NCBI RefSeq assembly: GCF_020509005.1
Contig: NC_063018.1
Location: 1,488,001 to 1,552,000, forward strand
Length of the DNA stretch: 64,000 nt
DNA from: Fulvia fulva
Lineage: Eukaryota; Ascomycota; Dothideomycetes; Mycosphaerellales; Mycosphaerellaceae
Direction: 5' to 3'
Part shown: positions 32,333 through 45,753 of the stretch, piece by piece
How the letters are laid out: every line of letters starts with the position of its first letter
Position numbering within the stretch: the stretch's first letter is position 1
The notes under the pieces: model-generated
Database searches by the model: none
What the model was told of the DNA's origin: nothing
The model's input: the letters and a program-made list of their open reading frames with translations, nothing else
Made by a program: the position numbers and the translations under genes

Positions 32333-33814
32333 GTGGGTCTTTGATGTGAAAAGAATGATTAGTAGAGCTATTAAGAAGTTCAAGGCAAGACTAGTTATAA
32401 GAGGGTTTTTATAGAAATATAGGGTTGACTTCGAAGAGACCTTTGTACCTACTGTTAGACATAATACTCTCCGAGTATTCATGGCAGTAGTGTGTAAGAG
32501 AGATCTCGAGATGTACCTAGTAGATGTGAATAATGCTTTTACCTAAAGTAGCCTCCTTGAAGACATCTATATAATCCCGCCCCTAGGAGTTGAAGCACCT
32601 CTAAACATAGTGTTTAAGGTCCTACGAAGCCTTTATAGGCTTAAGCAAGTAGCTAGAGACTAGAACAAGCTCTATGTTACGAAGCTAGAGAAGATTAGAT
32701 TTACCTAGTCCTAGGTAGATCTATGCCTACTTGTCTATACGGATAGAGACCTTATAGTCCTTACCTATGTGGATAACATACCTATTGTAGCTCCGAAGCT
32801 GTTAGATATTTAGTAGTTTAAGGCTAAGCTTAGAAAAGTGTTTAAGATTAAAGATCTTAGTAAACCTACGAAGATCCTTAGAATAAGGATTATAAGAGAC
32901 AGGTCCTAAGGCACTTTAAAGCTTGATCAAGGACACTATGTCTACGCTAACTTAGCCAAGATGAACATGGCTAGAGAGAAGGCTACGCTAACCTACTCAC
33001 CTATAGAGAGCTACGAGCACTTAGTGCCTACGGCACCTATAGATAAGAGGTGCAACAAACAGGATTACTAGAGCTACAATAGTACCTAGATGTAGCTAAT
33101 GACAATGACAAGGCCAGACTTAGTATTCCCCCTTAGAAGAATTAGCTCATATGTTGCTGATCCCTCGTAGTAGTATATAAAGGCTTTAAAGAAGCTCTCC
33201 CGATACCTGCGGTCGTACCTAGACCTAGGTCTTATATATAGAAAGGGAGGGGGCAATCTCTAGGGATACTCGGACTCTGACTACGCTATAGACAAAGTGG
33301 ATAGAGTCTCAATTCTAGGATACGTGTGGTTCCTTTATAGATTACCTATGTCCTAGATAAGTAGGAAGTAGAAGTCTATTACAACATTAACAATAGAAGC
33401 TAAGTTTATAGCTATAAACGTACCCGTAAAGTAGTCACAATTTCTTGCTGCTGTCCTTAGGGAAATAGGGTGCCTAGAACTAGTAGGAAAGAGCTCTTTC
33501 TAGCCGAGTATAAGGGTAAGCAGGGGCACTGTTAACGAGCTAAGGCTAGTCAAGCTTATAGGTGACAACTAAGCCGCTTTGACACTTGTCAAAGATGCCT
33601 ATATATATAAAAGGTCAAAGCATATTAATGTTGTATATAACTATATCAGACATCTCTAGTGATAGAAGGAGATTATAGTAGACTACTGCTATATAAAGGA
33701 CATAGCTACTAATAGGTTAACAAAGCCCCTTAATAGCTAGTAGTTCCAAAACTTTGTGAGGCAGCTCCAGCTTACGTAAAGGGATTGTAGGAGACCATGT
33801 GGCCTGAGTAGGAG
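32333..33814 (+). pseudogene. pol: Element B pol 3' half (unit II)
   Basis: Same RT and RNase H landmarks, with YVDN in the catalytic box. Three private changes lie at 33,415, 33,423 and 33,427; units I and III agree with each other there. Confidence 0.88.
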
Positions 33815-34048
33815 TGTTGAGAACATATAGGCCGTAGGATAAGCATGTAGGTGTAGGTGTGTTATGTGACGAGATCACGTAATTAGGGTTTGCTAGCCTA
33901 TAGGCTAGCAAACATCCGGACACCTAGTATCTACCTACACTAACACCGGCGATACTGTATATAGATACACGCTATCCTATTAGGTCCTTCTTCGTCTTTT
34001 GTGTGATCCGCCGTCTTCCACTACTACGCAACTCGTACCTGTTTAATA
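33815..34048 (+). repeat. Element B 3' LTR (unit II)
   Basis: Same as unit I except GTAGGTGTAGG in place of GTAGGTATAGG near its start. The palindrome and 15-base motif are intact. Confidence 0.93.
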
Positions 34049-34053
34049 GAAAT

Positions 34054-35496
34054 CAACGGGTAATTAGAAATCGACGGGCCATCTAATTCCTTGTTCGCCT
34101 CTATAGATATAGGGTCTACGTCGTCGTTCATATTTTCTAGAGGACTAGAACGAGTAGTATTAGCCCCATTTTGCGAATTTATAGAAGGAGTAGCGCTAAA
34201 ATCGCTATTATCGAGGTTGATAGCGGGACTAAGAGCCTCTACGCTTCCGGAAGTATTTTTCCTAGACGTATCTAAGCGTAGTCTCTTATTACTCGGCTCG
34301 TTTTGCTTCGTAGCTATTTTATTTCGTTCGCTAGAAGCTGTAATATCCTCGCTAATTTTTAAATTATTAGTTACCTCGAATTCGCTAACTATAGCGGGTT
34401 CTTTGGATTAAGGACTATCTAAAAAGGTTCCTTCTAAGACTCTTACGTCTCTAGCAAAGACTACTTTTCTAGAGTCTAGATCTAATAGTTTATAGTTACC
34501 GTAGTTAGTATAACCTAATAGAATAGCCTTTTTCGCCCTAGTTTCGAGTTTTTTAGGTCTTAGATTACGATAATAGGCGATAGATCTGAAGATTTTAATA
34601 TTATTAAGGCCGGGTTTAGTCCCGTACCTAACTTCGTACGGGGATTTAAAGCCTAAGCTAGAATGCGGCGTACGATTATAGATAAAAATCGCCGCTAAAA
34701 CGGCTTCTCCCCAAAAATATTTAGGTCGCCTAGACTCGTATAACATAGCTTGTACTTTAGACATTATAGTACGATTAGGCCTTTCTATTTTAGCGTTTTG
34801 CTCCGGACAATACGGCGCGATTAGCTCGCGTATAATACCGCTATTCCGTACTAGTTCTTCGAATTCTTTAGTTAGAAATTCGAGAGCATTATCCGATTTA
34901 AGGATCTTAAGCTTAGGCCTTTTATTATCGGCTACGCTATTAGACGAAGAATTCTCGGTACGTAATTTATAGGTATAAAAAGAACGAAAAGCTTCAGACT
35001 TAGACTTAATTATATCCGCCTCTATAAATCTAGAGTAATGATCGATAAAGCTAATAAAATAACAAAGTCCGCGATTAGTCCTAGGCTCTATAGGACCGTA
35101 GATATCGAAACTAACTTTATCTAGGAAGGCTTTAGCTTTCGTGCTTATATTACTTATTTTATTAATTTTGCGCGGAAATTTCGCCCTAAGGCAAACGTCG
35201 CAATTTACGAGCCTAGGATCGTTTTTGTCTACCTTTACGCCTAATTTTTCTCGGGCGTTAGGATTTATATGTCCTAGTCTTCTATGCCAAATTAGCGAAT
35301 TATTCTCGCTATTAGATAGGGTATAGAACGTACCCTCTTCGTCTTTCGAGTCTTTAGGTAGGCTATTATTCGGAGAATAAACGGCTAACTTATATAGCGA
35401 TTTGTCTTTATTAGCCCGCGTTATAAGGGCATTATTTTCGCTATACAAATCTATAACGCCGTTCTTAAGACGGGCATAGCAATTACGAGCATCTAA
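34054..35496 (-). pseudogene. pol: Element A pol: integrase and linker (unit II)
   Basis: The 346-codon open stretch is at 35,448-34,408, with the DDE triad intact. Gly replaces Asp in the GTKPGLNN stretch. Confidence 0.92.
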
Positions 35497-36660
35497 TTAC
35501 GCTAGACTTATAAGATTTACGCTAAACTCGGGTGTATAAAGGCAATCCTTGAGAAGAACTACCTTATTAGTGTCTTTAAAGCGCATTTTTATATCTCCTT
35601 GCCCGTAGGAGACTATTTTCCCGGCGTTACCCCACCGTAATACGGTAGTAGTATCCCGGAGTGTAGTGAAATAGTCTCTATTTACTATAATATGCCGGGA
35701 AGCGTCCGAAGCTAGAATAAACTCGGTACTTTTAGCGCTTTTATCGCGATTATTATCGCTATTTACGCTTAAAACGGCGGTATTATTTGATTCTTCGCCG
35801 CCTAAGTCCTCTATATTAGAGAATAGTACTTCAACTTCGCTAACTACGTTAGAGTTAGCAAATAGCGCGTTGCTATCTCCCTTAGAATCCTTATCCTTTT
35901 TCTTAAGAGTCTTATTTCTTAGATTAGGATTCATCTTAAAACACGTAGATTCGATATGTCCCTTTTTATCGTAAGAGGAACATACTTTATTCGAATTAGC
36001 GTATTTAGGACCTTTATTTCCCGGCCGTTTAGGCCCGTATCTCTTAGGCTTTCCTTTAGAAGAGTTGCCGACAAATAAAGCGTAATCTTCCTTATCTTTA
36101 GCGCTATCTCTTTGCGATTCGTCTAGTAAATTACTAAACAATTCTTTAAGAGAATAAGCCTCTATGTTAGCTCTTAGGCTTTGACTAATAGAGGTAACAA
36201 ACGACTCGTATTCGTCCGTAAGATTATTTAAAGTCTACGCTATTATAGCGGTCTTAGGCAACTCGACGCCTTTAGATTTAAGGTCGTCGTATAGACGGCG
36301 AATCGTAGTCGTATATTTTTCTACCGAGTTATTACTCTTAGAGAGCGTAGTATGAAATAGCTCTCTTAAAAGTAAGAACGAGGAATTAAATCCTTTAGGA
36401 CTATATAAGTCCTCTAAGGAATTCTACGCTTCTAGGGCCGTATTCTTATTTTGAATTTGTAGAAGAGGCCCGTCCTCGATAGATAACCTAATAACGGCGA
36501 GCGCTTTGTTTTTAATTTCTTTATCGTCCGTAATAGGTTCCTCTATAGCCTTGATTAGGCCTTCTTTCGTAAGGTACGCTTTTATCCTTAGGGCCCAAAA
36601 TCTATAATTAGATTGGCCACTTAGACGCGTAATATTAAATGTCTTATTGTTTAAAGACAT
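35497..36660 (-). pseudogene. gag: Element A Gag and protease region (unit II/III junction)
   Basis: The 214-codon open stretch (36,141-35,497) is identical in protein to the other units, including the Cys-to-Tyr knuckle and the altered protease motif. The ATG is at 36,658-36,660. Confidence 0.9.
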
Positions 36661-38583
36661 CTTTAAAAAGCGTCCTTTAGAAGGTAAAGAGCTTTATTCA
36701 AAAATCGCCCTTTCCTTTTATAGAGAGATAGGCACAATACTTTAGCTACTTTCGTGGGCTCCCGCCCTTAGATTTCGCTATTTTTCGTCCTAGCGTATTA
36801 GTATACGGATTGCTTATAGGTTCCTCGTAAGGATTTTATACTACTAGTAACGCTAAAATTCCTAATTATTTAGGATAGCGCTCCCAAGGGACTTTATGAC
36901 GCCACAGGCTCTCTATTAAAAGGTGTTCGTAGCGGAAGCTAGCCCTAGGATATTCGTAGATAGTCGTAATAAATTGAGTATAATAGTCGAGGTAATAGTA
37001 GTTAAGAGTAGTAGACTTGCTTTGTTACTTGTCCTATCTAGAGGGCTTATTCTACTCTTATTTATATTCGATTATAGACTCCTAGAACCTTCTATACTAC
37101 GTAATCTATTACGTAGTATATCTATAATAAGAAGCGGATTTGTAAGAAGTTATATCTCGTAAACTCTATTAAATTCTATAGCTTGTCTTCTAGACCACCT
37201 AGGGCGTTCTGAATTTTAATATAATTAGAACATAGCTAGTTCTAAAGATACTATAAGCCGGTAGTCCGGCGCTAGCCTATTACGGCCTAGATAAGCATTC
37301 CCGTACGATCCTAGCGATGCTAGGAGCTTATAGGTTGTTAGAATCTATAGGATTTGATAGTCTACCGCTTTAGAATAGTATATCTCGCTAAGTAGCTATA
37401 TAAAGCTTATAAACTAATAGACTACCTAGAGCGTTCTAGATTTCAATATAATTAGAACATAGCTAGTTCTAAAGATATTATAAGCCGGTAGTCCGGCGCT
37501 AGCCTATTACGGCCTAGACAAGCATTTCCGTACGATCCTAGCGATGCTAGGAGCTTACGGGTTGTTAGAATCTATCGGATTTAATAGTCTACCGCTTTAT
37601 AATAGTATATCTTGCTAAGTAGCTATATAAAGCTTATAAACTAATACACCCCTATAAGCTTTATATCGATACTACCTATTAAGGCGAGAATACCTTTCTA
37701 CTAAGGGGTTTTTAGGCTAAAGAGACGACTCTCTCCTTCCTTAGGTAAATAGCCTAAATAGGTTTCCTATACTCTTTTCTCAAGTATAGATAGCTATAAG
37801 GTATTAAGTACGCGCGATTTTAAGAGAGTCTATAGGATATACTGTCCTCCTAGTCGGATATAATCCTTAAGCTAGGTTAAAGACCTCTTCTTAACTATAG
37901 TAAAGCTTCGCTATAGTTATTCCTTATAGACTTAAAACGTCGTTCCTAATTTTTTAGGATTAAGGTACTTTTGACGGGGGTAACCCTACCGTTTTAGCAA
38001 CTTTACGCCTTAAAACCTAAAACGTTTCGGTATTCCTATCCTTATAAGGTAGGTACGTACTTTGCTATTTCTAGATAATTCTAAGCTCTTAAGTACATAA
38101 TAGTACTTTAGCTCGAATTGCCTCTTAATATTACTTTATAAAAGTAATACGTTAAAAACGGCTTGTTCTAGGGTTAATAACAGCTCTTTACCCTACTAGA
38201 CTACAAAACCTTTTAGGTATACTTAAGTAAAGTATCCTGAATCACGGTTGATAGTAGTAGGATTAGCCGTTATTTTATAATCGAATTTCTAAAATTCGAA
38301 AATTATGACTTTCTCTTAAGGCGTCCCTCTAAAGAGAAACAATAAAAGTACTAACTAATTACTATTACCCCTCACTAAGTTCCAGGATTAAGGCCTATAC
38401 ATAGCTCTATAATTAAGGGCCGTTTTACGCCGATTAACGCCTTATAGAGTACTTCGTCTTATTAAAAAACCTTTAATAAAGGAAAAAGAGTACGAAGGTT
38501 TTCTAAACTAACTAGTCTCGTTGAAAACCTAGATAGGGATCACAACCTAAATAGGATAAAAGAGTACTAGTATAATATAAGAA
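36661..38583 (-). other. Element A inter-coding region (unit III)
   Basis: No gene seen. It is nearly identical to 18,667-20,589, including the same variants in the second 227-bp repeat. Confidence 0.6.
37192..37645. repeat. 227-bp direct repeat dimer (unit III)
   Basis: Same as the unit II dimer. Confidence 0.9.
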
Positions 38584-40218
38584 CTAGCCGTAAATAAGAT
38601 CCCGTATCCTCTTAAAATTCGGCTAGTCTAGAGCTTTAGTTAAAATATCCGCTATTTCTTCTTTCGTAGGGATATACTCTAGACTTATTATTTTTTCTTG
38701 AACGCACTCTCGAGCTAAGTGATATTGTATATCGATGTGCTTTGTCTTGGCGTGGTGTTCGGGATTATAAGCTAGTTCTATCGCGGATTTAGAATCCGTA
38801 AGAATAGTATTAAGGCCCGTACTAATTCCTATCTCGAGATATATATCTCTTAGGAATAAGAACTCTTTTATAGTCTCTTTTAGGGCTATATATTCGGCTT
38901 CGCAACTCGATAGCGCGACCAATTTTTGTAGGATACTACGCCAACTTATAGGCGCTTTAGGTCCTATAGTAAAAATATACCCCGTAGTACTTTTTCTAGT
39001 CGTAAAATCACCCCCCTAATCGGTATCGCTATAGCCTAATAATAGGGGTGACGATTGCGCTTTATAGACTAGTTTTAGCTCGTAAGCCTTAGGATCGTTC
39101 AAATATTTCCAAATCCTATTTAGGGCTTTAAAATGTGAGCTATCGGGATTAGAGGCAAATTTAGCTACTTGCCCTACGGCGTAGCCTATATCTAGCCTTG
39201 TTTTAGTACCTAGATAAATTAAGGACCCTACTTCGGCTTGAAATAGCCAAGTATCCCCTGAACTAGCTTGTTCCTTATTCTTTTCTAGACGTAGGCTATT
39301 TTCTATAGGGCTACTAACCGGATTAAGACCTCTCTTATTAAATCTAGTGAGGATCTTATCTAAATACCCTTTTTGACTTAGAGTAATAGACTTGTCTTTA
39401 CGATTACGCGTTACTTCGATCTCTAGATAGTAGTTTACGTCGCCTAAATCACTTAGTTCTAGCGACTTAGAGAGGTTATCCTTAAGTTCCCTAACTAGTC
39501 CTTCGTTAGGACTAAATATAAGCATATCGTCTACGTAGCACGTTATTATAATGCCCGTATTAGCGTTTTTAAACGCTGCCTCGTCTTTCTTAAGCGGAAC
39601 AAAGCCTAGCTTTTGAAGTATAGACTTAAGGTATAAGTACTATTGTCTAGAGGCTTGTTTTAAGCCGTATAACGCCGTATTTAGATAGCAGACTCTCGGA
39701 GTATTATCCTCGAAACCTAAGGGCTATTCGATATATAATTCTTTATCTATAGGGCTATTAGGGAAAGCTAATTTAACGTCCTATTGCTTTATTTCCTAAT
39801 TATTGTAAGCCGTAAAATAGTATAACAAACGCTAAGTTTCGGGTTAACAAGTATTACTAAATGTCTCGTCGTACTCTACTCCGAATATTTGTTTAAAGCC
39901 CTTTACGACCTACCGACTCTTATATTTAATTATATTGCCTTTAGCGTCGGTTTTAGTCTTATAAACCTACCGTCCTTTAAGGGCTACGCGATCCTTAGGA
40001 AGGTTAACTAAGTCCCAAGTTTTTAGCTTATTTAAGTCGCCTATTTCGGATTTTATAGACTCTAGCCATTTGACTTTATTAGGACTAGTAATCGCGTCTT
40101 TATAAGTAATAGGATCGGCGGTCTACCCGCTATAATTAGCGAGTAGCGCTAGCTCGTCTTCTAATCCGTCGTCTTCTAAAGTCTTAAAACTATTAGATTC
40201 TAACGGATTATTAGAAAT
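38584..40218 (-). pseudogene. pol: Element A pol: RT and RNase H (unit III)
   Basis: YVDD and the RNase H motifs are as in unit II. One private transition lies at about 39,400 (TCTTTACGATT in place of TCTTTGCGATT), without effect on the protein. Confidence 0.9.
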
Positions 40219-40452
40219 TGTTAAGAACATATAGGCCGTAGGACAAGTATATAGATGTAGGTGTATAATGTAACGAGATCACGTAATTAGGGTTTGCTAG
40301 CCTATAGGCTAGCAAACATCCGGACACCTAGTATCTACCTATACTAATACCGGCGATACTATATATAGATATACGCTATCCTATTAGGTCCTTCTTCGTC
40401 TTTTGTATAATCCGCCGTCTTCTACTACTACGTAACTCGTACCTATTTAATA
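40219..40452 (+). repeat. Element B 5' LTR (unit III)
   Basis: Matches the unit II 5' LTR, including TGTTAAGAACATA and CACGTAATT. Confidence 0.93.
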
Positions 40453-43400
40453 GGTTATAAGCCCGGGTTAGCAACTCGGTATTTCACCCTCGATAAAGTC
40501 GTATTAGAGTTATTCCTCTTTAGAACTAAAGGAAGGTAGACTAGAGGCCGTACCCGCATTGTATAGGAAGCTATAGCCGTGCTATAGGTGTATATAAGAC
40601 GTAAAAGAGCCTAGTGAGGCACTGTTAGACTCCGAGTTAGGGAGCCTATACTAATACCTTAGACAAGTAGGCGAGCTTACTAAGAAGAGTCGCTCTCCGG
40701 ACATCGCGTTCGTATCGACTAACTGTTCATTCTAAGAGAGCCGTAGTGTCTTAGAAACCCCCTCTACTAAGAGAGTTACGCTATAGTGTCTTAGCACTAA
40801 CACTATCCTTACGACCGACTTTCCTCGCTTTCTAGTAGACAGCCATTCTCTCTACTATTAACCTCGCGTTTGGTTTACCTCCTATCGATCTAATCGCGTA
40901 CGACCGAATACATCCTATTACCTAAGGGTAGCCAACCTGTCCCTTAACTTACAAAAATAGAGAACGAGACTAGGTTTATAAGAAAGAGAGCAGCACCTCT
41001 TCTGATAAGAGAGAACCACGAAACATAGTTCAAGCTAATAAGAATACACCTAGTATCAAAGCAGGTTGACTAGGTCCTCGAGGACATTATTACGGACATT
41101 CCCGCTATAACCCTAGCGACACCCTCTATATTATCGGAGTCATCCCTTCCTTTAGATCAAGCGATAAGGAAGGCATCGTATAGACGGCATAATATAACGG
41201 CCCTATATAAGATGTATATCTGTCTATTAACAGATAACTAAGAGATAATATACGAGATCCGGTATACGAAGGAGTTATAGGAATGGGCTGAAGCCAAATA
41301 TAAGAGAAGACTTCTCGCTACTAGAAGAAGTTTGCTTTAGTAATACACCAATTTCGTAATGATAGAGGACTAGTCAATAGATGACGCCTAGTAGGAGCTT
41401 AGCTCAATTATAAGGAGGGCTGTTTTAATCTCGGCTTAGTTCTAAGACATTAAGACTAAGGACAGAAAGATCTAGCAACTCTTAGTAGCTCTACTAGACT
41501 CATTTGGCTCAATTCGCGATGCAATTAATACCTAGGTAAATCTCTCACTATAAGACATTCTTACAATCCTTAGGGAGAAGTAAGAATCAATGATTTATTA
41601 AGGGACAGCTATGTTCGCTAAGAAGGGTTTCTAGGGCAAGCTCACGTACCATCTCTATAATAGTGACCATTTTATAAGCAAGTGCCTACACCTTTCTGTA
41701 GCTCAGTAGGCTATTAGGAACAAGGACAAACTAGCTAGGGTTACCTACCCTACTAAGAGACAACCGTTACCACCTCGTAGGAGGTCATTATTACTAAACC
41801 TTCGTGATATCCTCGAGGTGATGACGGACCTTATAAAGTAGATAAAGGAGAGCCGCAAGCCAAAGGCCTCCTCTAGTAAGCCTATAAGGGCCTATACGAC
41901 CTAGGAAGACGCATTAGACTCTGAGATACTATTAGAAGATGATGATGTTGATAAGGTTGCCTATTCTACTATAGAAGCTAAAGGCAAGTACCCCTCGTCC
42001 GAGTGGTTACTTGACTCTTATACATCATTATATATAACTGACTAAGATTTACTATTTAGGACACTGAAGCCTCTTTAAAAGAGGAAGTGGATCAAGGTTG
42101 GGGGTGGCTATCTACAAGCTACATATATAGGAAGTGTAGTAATAGGTGGTCCTTCTAGAAAGCAAATTGTCTTAGAAAATGTCCTGTTTGTTCCTGGCCT
42201 TAGAGTTAGTCTTGTTTCGTAGAATCAGTTTAGCTAACAGTTTGCTGTCTAACTACCTAGTTTCACCCTAAAATCCTTGTCTAGTAAACCCGTTATCTAG
42301 ACTAAACTTCGAGGAGGAGTACCGTTTATCTACTCGATCTCGGAAATTCTTAAGCTATAGCATACTAGTATACTCTCTTAAGAACGTAACGGTACCGCTA
42401 TAGCTAACACTAAGTCCGAAGATCAGTAGGAGCTATAGTATAGAAGATGTGCACACCTTAGTAAGGGACTGCTAAGAAACCTATATAGAGTCACTAACAA
42501 GAAAGATCCTATTCCTATTCCTTCTAAACACTAGAATTGTAAGGTCTGCTCCCTTGTAAATATAAGGAAGTTCAAAGGACCTACTATAGAGAGGAAAGGG
42601 GAGAGGCTGGCCCTCATCTCTATTGACATCTATAGGCCTTTTCAGGGCGTAGTCTCTAGGCTAGGATACAAATATTAGCTTGAGATTGTAGACAACTTCT
42701 CTAGGAGGAAGTGGGTAATCCCTTTGAAGGCTAGGAGCGACGCTCCTATAGCCCTACGGGATTAGAAGGTCTAGGCAGAACGGTAGTCAAGGTGCTTTCT
42801 GTCTACGATCCGTAGTGATAGTACAAAGGAAATTCTCGCCTTACTAAAAGAGTAGGAGAAGGAGTTTGGCACTTAGATAGACACAACTAATGCCTACAAC
42901 TCTCTTTAGAATAGACCTATAGAAAGGTCAATTTAAGCCTCTAAGAACATAGTCCGGGCTATGCTTAAAGACTCTAGTATGCTAGTTAAGTTCTAGCTAG
43001 AAGCTTTGTAAGTACAGACTGTGATCAGAAACAGACTGCCTAATAGTCCGATCATTGATAGTATTGCTCTTTTACTAGAAGAAGCCTTTACTAGCCAAGT
43101 ACCGTTAGTTGACCATTTCCGCGTCTAGGGATGTAAAGCTATAGTCTATATAGACCTAAGAGCCTAACCTTAAGGCTTAAGGAGAGACAAGTTGATAAAC
43201 CGAGGAAAAGAAGCCGTGTTTATAGGCTACTTAGAAAACACTACAAAACAATAGCTGTTCTAGGATCCCGATATAAAAGCTATAAAAGCGTATAGTCACG
43301 TCGACTAGTTTAAGAATAAGAAGGGGGGAGATATAGATCTTGGTATCACCTTTACTAACTAGCCGAGTCGAGCGCTATAGCGTAATCCTGTTAGGAGGAA

Positions 43401-44030
43401 GCCCTTTAGGGCGAAATTTTCCGATAGGGGATTATTAGAAACACCGTTACGAAGGCTAGGAGAAAATATTAAGGCGGTTTTACTACCGTCGAAGGCCGAT
43501 AACGGTGGATCTATATAGAACCTACCCGAGTCATTAATACTATAGTAACCGCTGTCTATACAACTTCCCCCTCCCCTAAAGGACATTAGGGAATACCAGA
43601 AGTTTAGAGATCAGGGTACTCTAATAAAAGAAAAAGAAGATGTCGTTCAGTTCGACCTATCTAAACACCTAGCGCCACCTCAGGTTATAGGTAACAAGAG
43701 GTTAAGGGGGGACGGAGATGATAACTCTAAAGAGTATAAGGCTAAACACTATAAGGCTCTTATCGCCTAGATGTTCTATCTAGACCCTATAATGAGCTAG
43801 GTAGAGGAGATTCTAAACGACGTAGAAGAACATATATTTGCTACTGTTAGGTAGGCTATAGCCTATTAGCAGGAAGTGCTAATCCCAAAGTCCTATAAGG
43901 CAGCCGTAGGAGACCCCGAATAGGGATATATATAGAGAGAGGCAATCGAGAACGAACTTATTACCTTAGTAAGCAACAACACCTAGGAAGCAGTTGTACC
44001 GCCAAAGGGTGCGAATCTAATTACTTCTAG
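40453..44030 (+). pseudogene. pol: Element B gag-pol 5' half (unit III)
   Basis: Almost the same as unit II. Visible differences are single transitions, for example near 41,060 (AAAGCAGG against AAAGTAGG) and 42,919 (CCTATAGAA against CCTGTAGAA). Confidence 0.88.
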
Positions 44031-44550
44031 TGTCATGGTCTCCCCACAGAGTGTACAGAAGGTGGGGACAGAAGAGCCTCAGAGTGCTCAGAAGTCGTCA
44101 AGAAGTGACAGTCCAGCTTGGTGTGTGAGCGCCAAGAATCACATGCCCCGCAACATTCGCTACGGGACCCAGCCCTCCAAATTCACCCCTCTACCAAACC
44201 TTGACAGATTCACTTCGGCTCGTGACTGTGTGACTCACGGCACTCCCGCGAGCACCCGCGACTGCGCTGGACCCTGGAAGAAGCACGTGGAAGACTCGGA
44301 ACGTAGGGCAGGTTGGAATAAGGTTTTGAGCAAAGCTGCTGAGCGCGGCTTCGCACGGGTTAGCCCTGTTGATACGGGGACACGCACTCGCGAGGGTCGC
44401 GTATAAATATCTGGCCTTCCCCAGGCCTCTCTTGCTTTCTTCGTCTTTTGTTTTGTGTAGCAATCATACTATACCCTTTTGCATCTGCACTTCGCACCTA
44501 CATTCTCGCTTTCACCCTTGCATCTCACAGGCTAGGCTCTCGCCCTGACA
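44031..44550 (+). repeat. Element C 5' LTR (unit III)
   Basis: Like unit II, with the 123-codon open frame at 44,035-44,406. A private C-to-T at 44,533 puts a TAG upstream of gag, so gag cannot start inside the LTR in this copy. Confidence 0.95.
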
Positions 44551-44592
44551 TCACAAAAGACCAACAAACCGTCAACCACTCGAGTCATCCTC

Positions 44593-45753
44593 ATGGGTGA
44601 CCACGCCACCGATAGAGGTGTCAACCTCGACAACCAAGACACTCTATTCCACTTCAGTGAGTGGACTGACATCCCCTTCTCGAACGCCGCTGCCTTCGGT
44701 GCCTGGGCAAACGCCAACCCCGACACCGCCTACGCTCTCATCAACCGCACCGTCTCCTCTTTCCGCGAGACCGCCCAGCAGGTCGAGCAAGCAAACAACC
44801 AAGCAACATACCTTCAAGGTATTGTGAACACCTTCCAGAACCTCGCCCCGCACGCCGACGACAACCGCCGCCAGCACTTCTCCAAGAAGGTCAACGACCC
44901 AGACGAGTTCGACGGCAACAAGAGCAAGTTTGAGGCATTTGGGACACAGCTCACCATCAAGCTGTTGGCTAATGCCGACCACTTTCCGCAAGAGAAGGAC
45001 AAAGTCACGTACGTCTTCTCCCTCCTTCGGGGAGACGCCGCGGCTCAGGTACAACACTACATCGACAACGCCACGCAGACTATCGGCTGCCCGGACGTCC
45101 TCACCTTGATGCAGGACCTCCGTGCTGCCTTTGGTGATCCAGACCGTAGAGCCACCGCCCAGAACGCCATCCACAACCTCCTCCAGAAGAACAAGAGCTT
45201 CGCCGAGTACCTCGCGGCCTTCAACCGCGACATCGGGTTCACCGGCTACAACGAAGAGACCAAGAAGAGCACTCTCCGCCGTGGTTTGTCAGCAGAGCTT
45301 CTTCGAGCCCTCGAGGACAAGGACGTCGGTGCTATGAGCTTCCGTGAGCTCGTCGAGACCTGCCAGCGCCTCGACTCCAACATAAAACACACCGCCTCTC
45401 TCCTCGCTTCCCGTTCTTAAGGTCGTCAGCCTCGTGGTCCCGGAAGCCACTTCGCTGCTCCACTAGGCGCCGCCGCTCCTACGGCTCTCCCTCCCGTCTC
45501 TGTAGGTGACGCTATGGATCTCAGCGCTGGTGCCGCCGTCCCTCGAGTCCAGGGCCTCGTCAACGGTAAGCTCACTCCCGAAGAGAAGCTTCGCCGTCGC
45601 CAGGCCGGACTCTGCACCTACTGCGGCGGTCCAGGCCACATCGCAGCCAACTGTCCGCAGCTCGCTGCCCGTAACGCCCGCAACCCGGTTCGCGGCGCTG
45701 TCGGCGCTATCGAGCCTGCTCCTACTGCTCCCGCTGAGCAGGAAAAAGCCTAG
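44593..45753 (+). pseudogene. gag: Element C Gag (unit III)
   Basis: Supports the ATG at 44,593 as the real start, since the upstream extension is closed here. Leu replaces Pro at residue 18 (QDTLFHF). The TAA is at 45,418-45,420. Confidence 0.92.

Larger units (their letters stand above)
22225..34048 (+). mobile_element. Element B copia with nested C (unit II)
   Basis: Same insertion site and GAAAT duplication (22,220-22,224 and 34,049-34,053) as in unit I, so it is a duplicate of one insertion and not an independent event. Confidence 0.95.
17995..35988. repeat. Tandem array unit II
   Basis: Second complete unit. It is nearly identical to unit III along its length. Private changes include three close together at 33,415, 33,423 and 33,427 in the B 3' half, and a D-to-G change in the A integrase (GTKPGLNN instead of GTKPDLNN). 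Confidence 0.97.
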